Assembly (NCBI GenBank): GCA_002432095.1
Contig: DJFQ01000131.1
Span: forward strand, 6,526-12,024
Reading direction: 5' to 3'
DNA: 5,499 bases
Source: Marinagarivorans sp. UBA5868
Lineage (GTDB): Bacteria > Pseudomonadota > Gammaproteobacteria > Pseudomonadales > Cellvibrionaceae
Below the pieces are notes generated by a model that worked only from the letters and a program-made list of their open reading frames with translations, had not been told where the DNA came from and ran no database searches. Below are positions 1 through 5,235 of the stretch, one piece after another. Every line of letters begins with the position of its first letter. The stretch's first letter is position 1. The position numbers and the translations under genes are program-made.

Positions 1-167
1 AGCGGAATATAAATGGAACCTGGTTTCTCTGTTTGCGCCGATTCAGTTCCATTCTCTTCAACGACCGCTGCTTCATCTTCCTTCGTATCGACCTCCGCTT
101 CCTCTTGCGCCCAGACGCTGGACGCTGCGGTTAGGTATACGGCAAATAGGGCTATTCTGAAAAACAT
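1..167 (-). CDS. FliL-like exported protein, N-terminal part (gene runs off the left edge)
   Basis: The reading frame starts at the ATG complementary to 165-167 and stays open to the window edge, giving 55 residues. A GAGG Shine-Dalgarno (complement of 175-178) lies 7 bases upstream. Residues 1-20 form a Sec signal peptide: a short N-region with one Arg, a hydrophobic core (IALFAVYLTAA) and a likely signal peptidase I site after VWA. Next comes an acidic, low-complexity linker rich in Glu, Asp and Ala (about 21-48). The visible part ends in PGSIYIPL, which resembles the start of the conserved domain of FliL-related proteins (a Y-x-x-L-K-P-x-F-V-V-N type strand). In classical FliL the N-terminal segment is a membrane anchor beside the flagellar stator; here it looks cleavable, as in the FliL-like periplasmic paralogues of pseudomonads and relatives. 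The conserved domain itself is outside the window, so the family call rests on a short stretch. It is divergent from dsbB. Confidence 0.6.
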   Translation of the reverse strand, partial: MFFRIALFAVYLTAASSVWAQEEAEVDTKEDEAAVVEENGTESAQTEKPGSIYIP

Positions 168-204
168 GTCTCAACCTCAATAAATCTTACCTCAACAAGA
201 ATAG

Positions 205-232
205 TAGAAAGCATCGAACACGCGCCTATAAA
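205..232 (+). promoter_or_regulatory. Possible sigma-70 promoter for dsbB
   Basis: A -10-like TATAAA (227-232, five of six consensus bases) has a weak -35-like TAGAAA (205-210, four of six) 16 bases upstream. Use of this site would give a leader of about 85 bases before dsbB, including the hairpin at 241-270. It was picked by eye and the -35 match is poor, so confidence is low. Confidence 0.22.
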
Positions 233-240
233 GCCATTGA

Positions 241-270
241 CCGGCTCATTCTCAGGGTTGAGTTGGCCGG
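241..270 (+). other. Two-part hairpin in the dsbB leader
   Basis: CCGGC (241-245) pairs with GCCGG (266-270), extended by a T-G wobble (246/265). After a small internal loop, CTCA (251-254) pairs with TGAG (259-262) around the four-base loop GGGT. No T-run follows, so it is not an intrinsic terminator. It would lie in the 5' leader of dsbB if transcription starts upstream; a role is not evident. Confidence 0.35.
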
Positions 271-323
271 AAACTTTCACTAACGTAGCGCATCAATAAC
301 GAACTGCCTCAACGGACCTTCTT

Positions 324-815
324 ATGACGCTGCCCTCGCCTCGCCTGACGTTTTTCATCATTTTTCTGGGTTGCACCGGCCTTATTCTGACCGGCCTGTA
401 CATGCAGTATTTTATGGATCTCTACCCATGCCCTCTTTGTATCACCCAAAGGGTTTTTATTGTCGCGGTCGGGCTGACGGCGTTGTTAGCGTTTCTGATA
501 AACCCCGGCAGAGGGGGGCGCAGAGTGTTTGGTGTCTTGGGCATTTTGTTCGCGATGCTTGGCGGCTCATTCTCTATCCGCCAACTTTGGTTACAAAGCT
601 TGCCGGAAGATCAGGTTCCTGCCTGCGGACCTGATATCGCCTATTTATTGGATAATTTTCCGCTGATGGATGCGCTGTCGGTGCTGCTCCGCGGCGATGG
701 TAACTGCGCGGAAGTGGTCTGGACTTTTCTGGGCATCAGCATTCCCGGCTGGACCTTGGTCGCCTTTGTTGGACTGATGGGCTTTAACCTGTGGCAAGTG
801 CTTCGTCGCACATGA
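324..815 (+). CDS. dsbB: DsbB family disulfide bond formation protein (quinone-coupled oxidase of DsbA)
   Basis: This inner-membrane protein reoxidises periplasmic DsbA and passes electrons to quinone, so it supplies disulfides to exported proteins. The product is 163 residues, close to the 160-176 typical of the family, with four hydrophobic segments (roughly 9-29, 43-60, 67-85 and 133-158). The first periplasmic loop carries C36-P-L-C39, followed by Arg43 in the position of E. coli Arg48, which is implicated in quinone binding. The second loop carries the other essential pair, C101 (in PACGPD) and C128 (in GNCAEV). All four catalytic cysteines are thus present. The ATG at 324 has only a weak ribosome site (ACGGA, 312-316) but places the first membrane segment correctly. 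The gene precedes rsd/algQ as dsbH precedes algQ in P. aeruginosa. No terminator is visible behind it, so read-through into rsd is possible. Confidence 0.96.
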   Translation: MTLPSPRLTFFIIFLGCTGLILTGLYMQYFMDLYPCPLCITQRVFIVAVGLTALLAFLINPGRGGRRVFGVLGILFAMLGGSFSIRQLWLQSLPEDQVPACGPDIAYLLDNFPLMDALSVLLRGDGNCAEVVWTFLGISIPGWTLVAFVGLMGFNLWQVLRRT

Positions 816-901
816 AGAAGCGGGCCGAGGCTTTGCGTGGCGCCGCTACCAATGAGAAGGGTTTGTAGGCGCGGTGAGCGCTATCTGTGCAAACTTCAGC
901 A

Positions 902-931
902 TTAGCAAAACAAGCTTTGGTTCCATATAAC
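902..931 (+). promoter_or_regulatory. Possible promoter for rsd/algQ
   Basis: TATAAC (926-931) is a five-of-six -10 match. An 18-base spacer separates it from TTAGCA (902-907), four of six to the -35 consensus. It lies in the 245-base gap between dsbB and rsd and would give a leader of about 125 bases. No better sigma-70 site was seen closer to the gene. This is a prediction by eye only. Confidence 0.25.
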
Positions 932-1060
932 ACTTTTCCATCAAGCCTCAGCACCTAAGAACGGTTTAGGGCTTGCCCTCAATCTTGAGATCCCCTATCT
1001 TCTGCCGGAGCCTTACATAATTTTCTTTCCAGAAATGGCTCTTAAACCGAGGAATAATGA

Positions 1061-1525
1061 ATGTTAGAAGATTGTCGATCGGCGCGAGAGCGTTGGGGCG
1101 GAGTGAGCGAAATCATCGACCGTTGGCTACAGGAACGTCAGGACCTATTGGTACTGTTCTGCAAACTCTCCGCGCAAAAAGACGGTAATTTCTCTAGTGA
1201 TACCGAAGGTATGCTGCGAAATTTCTGCCAGATCCTAGTGGACTACGTTTCCGCCGGCCACTTCGAAATTTATGAACAACTGGTTGCCGAAGGACGTGAA
1301 TTCGATGATCAGGAAGGGTTATCAAAAGCCAAGGTCCACTACAAAACGATTGATTCCACCACCGAGTTGATTTTGGATTTCAACGACAAATATCAAGAAA
1401 CGGATGATTTGAGCTCTCTTCTGCAGGATTTGTCCAAGCTCGGTGAAACACTTGAAACGCGCTTTGAAGCGGAAGACCGCATGATCGAAGTGCTGCACAA
1501 TTCACACAAGGATCAGGTTGTGTAA
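1061..1525 (+). CDS. rsd: Rsd/AlgQ family anti-sigma-70 regulator
   Basis: Rsd (AlgQ in pseudomonads) is a cytoplasmic all-helical protein that binds region 4 of the housekeeping sigma factor, favouring alternative sigma factors as growth slows. In P. aeruginosa AlgQ also influences alginate and siderophore genes. The 154-residue product has the usual family length and resembles AlgQ from the first residues: MLEDCRSARERWGG, then IDRWLQERQDLL (19-30). Two further hallmark blocks are VDYVSAGHFEIYEQL (60-74) and RFEAEDRMIEVLH (134-146). The ATG at 1061 is supported by a strong GAGGA Shine-Dalgarno (1049-1053) seven bases upstream. Upstream is dsbB, as for algQ in Pseudomonas. A terminator 27 bases after the stop closes the unit, so the following WD40 gene is probably transcribed separately. 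The name algQ would be equally suitable. Confidence 0.94.
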   Translation: MLEDCRSARERWGGVSEIIDRWLQERQDLLVLFCKLSAQKDGNFSSDTEGMLRNFCQILVDYVSAGHFEIYEQLVAEGREFDDQEGLSKAKVHYKTIDSTTELILDFNDKYQETDDLSSLLQDLSKLGETLETRFEAEDRMIEVLHNSHKDQVV

Positions 1526-1551
1526 GGCTGCGCTCACTTTCCATTTTCTCT

Positions 1552-1578
1552 AAAAAGCAGCTTATCGCTGCTTTTTTT
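1552..1578 (+). terminator. Intrinsic terminator of rsd/algQ
   Basis: AAAAAGCAGC (1552-1561) pairs perfectly with GCTGCTTTTT (1567-1576) around the five-base loop TTATC, and the T-run continues to 1578. The A-rich left arm means it could also work on the minus strand, but no minus-strand gene ends here. It begins 26 bases after the rsd stop codon. Confidence 0.88.
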
Positions 1579-1582
1579 ATAT

Positions 1583-1613
1583 TTGCCATCCAGCGACTGC
1601 TAAGCTTTTTAAT
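1583..1613 (+). promoter_or_regulatory. Possible promoter for the WD40 lipoprotein gene
   Basis: TTGCCA (1583-1588) matches five of six -35 bases and TTTAAT (1608-1613) matches five of six -10 bases, but the 19-base spacer is long. It sits just after the rsd terminator and about 70 bases before the preferred start, where a promoter would be expected. Confidence 0.3.
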
Positions 1614-1680
1614 ACGCCTTGAAACCCGCCGCTTGCGGCAAAAAATCAAGGCCCGACGTTGCGCAGGAGCAATTCAACGC

Positions 1681-2736
1681 ATGTTTTATCCCACCGACAA
1701 ATTATTACCGGCGGCCGGCAACATTCTGGGGACCAATTACGCCCCATCATTGATGAGTGCGCTGTCGCTTGTCCTTTTGACCTTCGCCCTTATTGGCTGC
1801 GACCGCCCGCAGGAGCCATCCGCGCAAACACTCGTCGCCAATGGCGGAATTGCCTCGGGCGCACTCGACGACCGCGGTGAATACGCCATAGTTGGCTCGC
1901 TACACCACGGCATCAGTTTCTGGCGCACAACAGATCAGGAGCGGCTCTATGATTGGAAACACGCGAACTCAGGCGACACCACTCTGGTGGCGGCCGACTT
2001 TTCGCCTGGCGGCGACTGGGCGATCACCGCCGAACAAAACACATTAGTATTGTGGAACACGACAACCGGTGAAGCCCCAAGATATTGGCAAGCACCGGCC
2101 GACATTCTCGCGGTGCAACTCAGCCAAGAAGGCAATCTTGCGGTGTTAGGCCTCAGCGATAGCACGGCTGTTATTTTCGATATACGACGCGGCGGCGTGC
2201 TGCATACATTGCAGCACGGCAATCCTGTTAATAGTGTCGCTCTGGATGATGCCGCCAGCATTGCCGTAACTGGATCGGAAGATCGTACAGCAGTGACCTG
2301 GGATCTGCGCACCAGCAAAAAACTGGCGAGCATGCGTCACGATGAAGGTGTTCAACTTGTGGCGATTTCCCCTGACGGCGGCTTGGTGTTATCCGTGAGC
2401 AAATATGACAAAGCTGTCATCTGGCAAAGCCAAAGCGGAAATGTAATTACAGAAATGCCGTTACGCGCAGGTAGATTAAAACGAGGGTTGCGTTTTACTA
2501 GCGCGCGCTTCAGTGCAGACAATCAATTTCTAGTGACTGGGCAGACCGATCAAACAATCGTTTTATGGCGCTTGGACGACCTGAAAAATCCCATATCGTG
2601 GAAAATCGGAACCCGGCGATTATGGAAGCCAAACGGCGCATCCATCCTTGATGTTGCTTTTACGTCGGACCCTACAACTCTCCGAGCCTTAGCATCCAAC
2701 GGATTTCTTTATGAGGTAAAAATATCCGAAAAATAA
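1681..2736 (+). CDS. WD40-repeat beta-propeller lipoprotein, function unknown
   Basis: The predicted product is a seven-bladed WD40 propeller anchored by a lipid. From the ATG at 1681 it has 351 residues. A hydrophobic stretch (about 27-39) ends in the lipobox L-I-G-C with the acylated Cys at 40. Asp at +2 suggests possible inner-membrane retention if the E. coli rule applies. Blades can be read from their closing strands: ISFW (78-81), LVLW (122-125), AVIFD (163-167), AVTWD (204-208), AVIW (245-248), IVLW (293-296) and a divergent seventh ending FLYEVKIS (342-349). Blade four (VTGSEDRTAVTWDL) is the most canonical. The start at 1681 was chosen for its AGGAG (1665-1669); ATG 1753 would give a shorter signal peptide without positive charge, and TTG 1633 a very basic N-terminus. 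WD40 folds usually act as scaffolds for protein partners; no partner or catalytic motif is visible. This gene is extra compared with the P. aeruginosa order. Confidence 0.82.
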   Translation: MFYPTDKLLPAAGNILGTNYAPSLMSALSLVLLTFALIGCDRPQEPSAQTLVANGGIASGALDDRGEYAIVGSLHHGISFWRTTDQERLYDWKHANSGDTTLVAADFSPGGDWAITAEQNTLVLWNTTTGEAPRYWQAPADILAVQLSQEGNLAVLGLSDSTAVIFDIRRGGVLHTLQHGNPVNSVALDDAASIAVTGSEDRTAVTWDLRTSKKLASMRHDEGVQLVAISPDGGLVLSVSKYDKAVIWQSQSGNVITEMPLRAGRLKRGLRFTSARFSADNQFLVTGQTDQTIVLWRLDDLKNPISWKIGTRRLWKPNGASILDVAFTSDPTTLRALASNGFLYEVKISEK

Positions 2737-2762
2737 AAACGGGGCTGAAAAGCCCCGTTTTT
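2735..2762. terminator. Bidirectional terminator between the WD40 and FKBP genes
   Basis: AAAAACGGGGCT (2735-2746) and AGCCCCGTTTTT (2751-2762) form a perfect 12-base stem closed by the tetraloop GAAA. The arm starts inside the TAA stop of the WD40 gene (2734-2736) and ends 18 bases before the stop of the FKBP gene on the other strand. T-runs exist in both directions, so one element should serve both convergent genes. Confidence 0.95.
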
Positions 2763-2780
2763 ATTGCAAGATGCTTTAGA

Positions 2781-3542
2781 TCAGTTCGGATGTCCTTCTA
2801 CTTCCGGATTGATCTCCAACAGTTCCACATCAAATATCAATGCCGCATTCGGACCGATTTTTCCTGAAGTACCGCCCTCGCCATAGGCGAGCTCTGGTGG
2901 GATGTACAACTTGAACTTGTCACCGACTTTCATTAGCTGCAGTGCTTCAACCCAACCCTTGATCACACCTTTAACAGGGAAGCTAACAGGCTCGCCCCGC
3001 TCGACGGAGCTATCAAATACAGAACCGTCAACCAACGTTCCATGATAGTGGACTTTTACCACGTCATCTTCTTTAGGAGATGCTGCGTCTTCTGGTGCTG
3101 CCTGCAACACTTCATACTGCAGACCACTCTCAGTGACTTTTACACCTTCTTTTTTGGCGTTCTCTTCAAGGAAAGCTTGAGCTTCTTTCAAATTTGTTTC
3201 CGCCGCCGCTTTTTGCTCCTGCTCGCGCTTGCCCTGCTGCTCTTCCTGGAAGGACATCATGATCTGCTGTTGATCAGCTTGCGCGATGCGCGGCTCTTTG
3301 TCGTCGAGGACGTCCTGAATAGCCGCGGCCATAACGTCTTTTTCGAAATTCAGGCCATTTGCTTGCGCTTGTTTGGCCATGTTGTAGCCAACGATATAAG
3401 TGACTTTCTGCTCGACGCTATCGAGTTTGACTTCAGCCGGGGCAGCGGGAGCTTCCGCTTCTTTATTGCAGCCGGCGGTTACCAACAACGCGGCAACCGT
3501 GGCGCCCAGGACACTTGCTTTCGCTAAATATAACTTCTTCAT
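2781..3542 (-). CDS. FKBP-type peptidyl-prolyl cis-trans isomerase lipoprotein (FkpA/Mip-like)
   Basis: This is a periplasmic, probably lipid-anchored prolyl isomerase and likely chaperone. From the chosen ATG (complement of 3540-3542) it has 253 residues. MKK opens a signal peptide ending in VTAGC with Cys25 as lipidation site. An Ala/Pro/Glu linker follows, then the helical FKBP N-terminal dimerisation domain (about 40-135, starting VTYIVGYNMAKQ, with a long Gln/Glu/Lys-rich helix at 98-130). The FKBP catalytic domain spans about 137-245. Residues matching the FKBP12 active site are Tyr166, Phe176-Asp177, Phe188, Val193-Ile194, Trp197, Tyr220 and Phe237, so it should be active. An upstream in-frame ATG would add 18 residues before MKK and spoil the signal peptide; the chosen start has GGAA (complement of 3549-3552) six bases upstream. 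An FKBP gene also lies between algQ and algP in P. aeruginosa. fkpA is the nearest familiar name, but orthology is not established. Confidence 0.94.
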   Translation of the reverse strand: MKKLYLAKASVLGATVAALLVTAGCNKEAEAPAAPAEVKLDSVEQKVTYIVGYNMAKQAQANGLNFEKDVMAAAIQDVLDDKEPRIAQADQQQIMMSFQEEQQGKREQEQKAAAETNLKEAQAFLEENAKKEGVKVTESGLQYEVLQAAPEDAASPKEDDVVKVHYHGTLVDGSVFDSSVERGEPVSFPVKGVIKGWVEALQLMKVGDKFKLYIPPELAYGEGGTSGKIGPNAALIFDVELLEINPEVEGHPN

Positions 3543-4094
3543 AGTGGGTTCCAATGAGCACTTTATTATGAGTGAGTTCCCAGCTCTAACGGGCAACGCA
3601 TACTCCAGGGCGCCGAGAAAGCTGCAGGTGCGCCATGGTAACGCAAATCACAACGAGTTCGCAGACCGGCCGCACATTTTTTTGCCGGAGCGGCCAATCT
3701 CCCAGCGGTAGGCGTAGCGTCACAATCGTCCCATATGAAGCCCAACCTCTTGCGCCCAAAACCGACCTTCCAACCATTTGATAAGCACTGTCATCAACTT
3801 CAAGTCCAAACCAAAAACTGAAATATTGGAAGCGCAAGGCGTAAAAAGAGCCACAAAGAAATGCATGCGCAGGGAAATCATGCGCGCGGCAAGTCCGTGG
3901 CGGAAAAGTAATACTGACTCCTGACAGCATTTACCAATGACGGAACTTGCTCCGCTATAGTGAATTTTTATAGAAAACTTTTTGCCAAAAACTTGCAAAT
4001 CGCGCAAAAACCGTACATTTTTCATCTGAACCGCGCTATTATTTTGAGCGTCGATCCACTTCCCTCTTGTTTAACAACACACAGGTATTTCCGT
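3543..4094. other. Divergent intergenic region (552 bases) between the FKBP and AlgP-like genes
   Basis: No credible gene was seen on either strand: open frames here have no recognisable domains. The region must hold the promoters of both flanking genes. On the minus strand a -10-like CATAAT (complement of 3565-3570) lies upstream of the FKBP gene without a good -35. On the plus strand 3961-4022 is AT-rich with repeated A-tracts and contains TTGCAA (3993-3998) and TACATT (4014-4019), a weak promoter pair with a short 15-base spacer. A six-base perfect inverted repeat, GGCCGC (3668-3673) with GCGGCC (3690-3695), encloses a T-run. CATGCGC occurs twice, at 3864-3870 and 3879-3885. Confidence 0.6.
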
Positions 4095-4940
4095 ATGGCT
4101 GCGCAGAAAAAAAAGATGGTAGATCCCGTTCTTGACCTCGAAAAACAGATCGCAAAGTTGCAGGAACAATTGGCGAAAGCCCGCGCAAAAAAAGTCAGCG
4201 GCGCGGAGAAAGCATTAAAAGCAGCGCAAAGTGGCGCAACAAAAAATAAAACGGCTATCGCCAAAGCCAAGGATAAATTGGCTGCCGCATCCGCCGCTAA
4301 CAAGAAGAAAAAGTCTCCCGCCACACAGAGCCGCGTCAAAAAAGCCCAGGCTGAACTGGCAAAATTGCGAACCGCGGGCGCCGACTTGAAAGAGGCGTTG
4401 GCTGAAGCAAAAGCTGAACTGGCGCAAGCCAAAGGAAGCACAAAGGTGGACACTGCCGCCAAGCCGGCAAAAGCCACGGCGAAGAAAGCGACCGGCAAGA
4501 AGCGAGGCCGTAAGCCTAAGAGCGAAGTTCAAGCGGTTAGCAAGAAAGAGAAACCCGTTAAGTCCAGCAGCGCCAAGAAAAAACCCGGCAGAAAGCCCGG
4601 CAAAGTGAAATCCGCTAGCGCTGCACCGGCTGCTGCCGAAGCAACAGCGCCCCGCAAGCGCGGGCGCCCAAAAAAATCAGAAAGCTCGGTAGCGCCTTCC
4701 GTCGTTACTGAGTCTGCGCCTAAACAGGCCAAGGCGAAAAAAGAGAAGAAGGCAAAACCAGCGAAGAAAGAGAAAAAGGTAAAAAGCCCATTGGCAGCCG
4801 CTCTTCAGGACGCTCTACCAATGCCCGCGCCTGAGGCTGCTATCGAAACACCCCCACCGGCAGCCGTCGCACCTTTATCTGAAGAAGCGCCCAGCGAAGC
4901 CCCTGCTTCACCAGGCAGCTTGTTTAACGACGAGATGTAA
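4095..4940 (+). CDS. algP: AlgP-like histone H1-like DNA-binding protein with AT-hook-like motifs
   Basis: The product is probably a nucleoid-associated, DNA-binding protein. From ATG 4095 (ACAGG at 4081-4085 upstream) it has 281 residues in four zones. Residues 1-33 and about 78-113 are Lys/Glu/Ala-rich coiled-coil-like helices (for example DLEKQIAKLQEQLAKAR). Residues 115-231 are a Lys/Ala/Pro tail like eukaryotic H1. Within the tail are three AT-hook-like cores: KKRGRKPKS (135-143), KKPGRKPGK (162-170) and RKRGRPKKS (187-195), the last with a true GRP. Residues 232-281 have no Lys or Arg but several Asp and Glu with many Pro and Ala. P. aeruginosa AlgP, a regulator linked to algD transcription, has a similar helical N-terminus and KPAA-repeat tail near algQ, so position and architecture support the name; the tails differ because KPAA repeats are not regular here. 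Low-complexity composition makes orthology uncertain. An in-frame GTG at 3960 was rejected: it adds 45 unlike residues and covers the likely promoter. Confidence 0.78.
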   Translation: MAAQKKKMVDPVLDLEKQIAKLQEQLAKARAKKVSGAEKALKAAQSGATKNKTAIAKAKDKLAAASAANKKKKSPATQSRVKKAQAELAKLRTAGADLKEALAEAKAELAQAKGSTKVDTAAKPAKATAKKATGKKRGRKPKSEVQAVSKKEKPVKSSSAKKKPGRKPGKVKSASAAPAAAEATAPRKRGRPKKSESSVAPSVVTESAPKQAKAKKEKKAKPAKKEKKVKSPLAAALQDALPMPAPEAAIETPPPAAVAPLSEEAPSEAPASPGSLFNDEM

Positions 4941-4944
4941 TTCC

Positions 4945-4986
4945 GGCGCCGCCAACTATCCATCCGCTGGCGGCGTTGATTTTTTT
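4945..4986 (+). terminator. Intrinsic terminator of the AlgP-like gene
   Basis: CGCCGCCA (4947-4954) pairs perfectly with TGGCGGCG (4968-4975), extended by two G-T wobbles, around a 13-base loop. TTGA and then a run of seven T follow (4980-4986). It starts a few bases after the stop codon of the AlgP-like gene. Confidence 0.88.
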
Positions 4987-5009
4987 GTCTAATTCAGAGT
5001 CTCACGCTG

Positions 5010-5040
5010 CTACCCCAGATCCGATTTGGTTTTGGGGTAG
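5010..5040. repeat. Long near-perfect inverted repeat (hairpin) in the convergent gap
   Basis: Arms 5010-5022 and 5028-5040 pair along 13 positions around the five-base loop GATTT. The outer eight pairs (CTACCCCA with TGGGGTAG) are perfect; inside there is one G-T wobble and one T-T mismatch. No T-run follows on either strand, so it is not a standard terminator. It could be a backup 3' structure for either convergent transcript, a repetitive extragenic palindrome, or part of a small RNA. Confidence 0.6.
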
Positions 5041-5144
5041 TCACTTCCTTCAGAAGAACTTTCTCACCCATTCGCTTAGAACTTCCGCACCAGAGGATGC
5101 CGATTTGCTCGGGGCGCCAAGGTCTGCTGACAGCCATATTTGCC

Positions 5145-5180
5145 GAGCTTTTCAACAAAGCATTTGATCAAGAGCTTTTC
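5145..5180 (+). repeat. Short direct repeat in the convergent gap
   Basis: GAGCTTTTC occurs at 5145-5153 and 5172-5180, 27 bases apart start to start, with partial similarity continuing beyond (AACAA against GACGA). The spacing is a multiple of three, so in one plus-strand frame it gives ELFN and ELFD, but no recognisable gene is present. It may be chance. Confidence 0.4.
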
Positions 5181-5235
5181 GACGAGCACCGATTGATAAA
5201 TATCTGCCGCAGTGAATTAACACAGCGAAGACGCA

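Noticed and set aside
968..979. AGGGC-TT-GCCCT dyad before rsd considered as a dsbB terminator
   Set aside because: The loop is too small for the full stem and no T-run follows.
1947..2333. Minus-strand open frame of 128 codons opposite the WD40 gene
   Set aside because: Antisense to clear WD40 blades; Ser/Arg/Cys-rich sequence without a domain.
3042..3527. Plus-strand open frame of 161 codons opposite the FKBP gene
   Set aside because: It is antisense to a well-supported FKBP gene, is dominated by Phe, Leu and Arg runs that mirror its Lys/Glu/Gln codons, and has no domain.
3735..3821. Plus-strand 28-codon open frame starting at ATG 3735
   Set aside because: No Shine-Dalgarno, no recognisable motif, and length expected by chance.
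3586..3930. Minus-strand open frame of 114 codons in the divergent gap
   Set aside because: It has no recognisable domain, an unusual composition (many Arg, Cys, Trp), no clear ribosome site, and would cover the FKBP promoter region.
4022..4498. Minus-strand open frame of 158 codons opposite the AlgP-like gene
   Set aside because: Its Ala/Phe/Leu-rich sequence is what the Lys/Ala codons of the AlgP-like gene give in antisense; it is not a real membrane protein.
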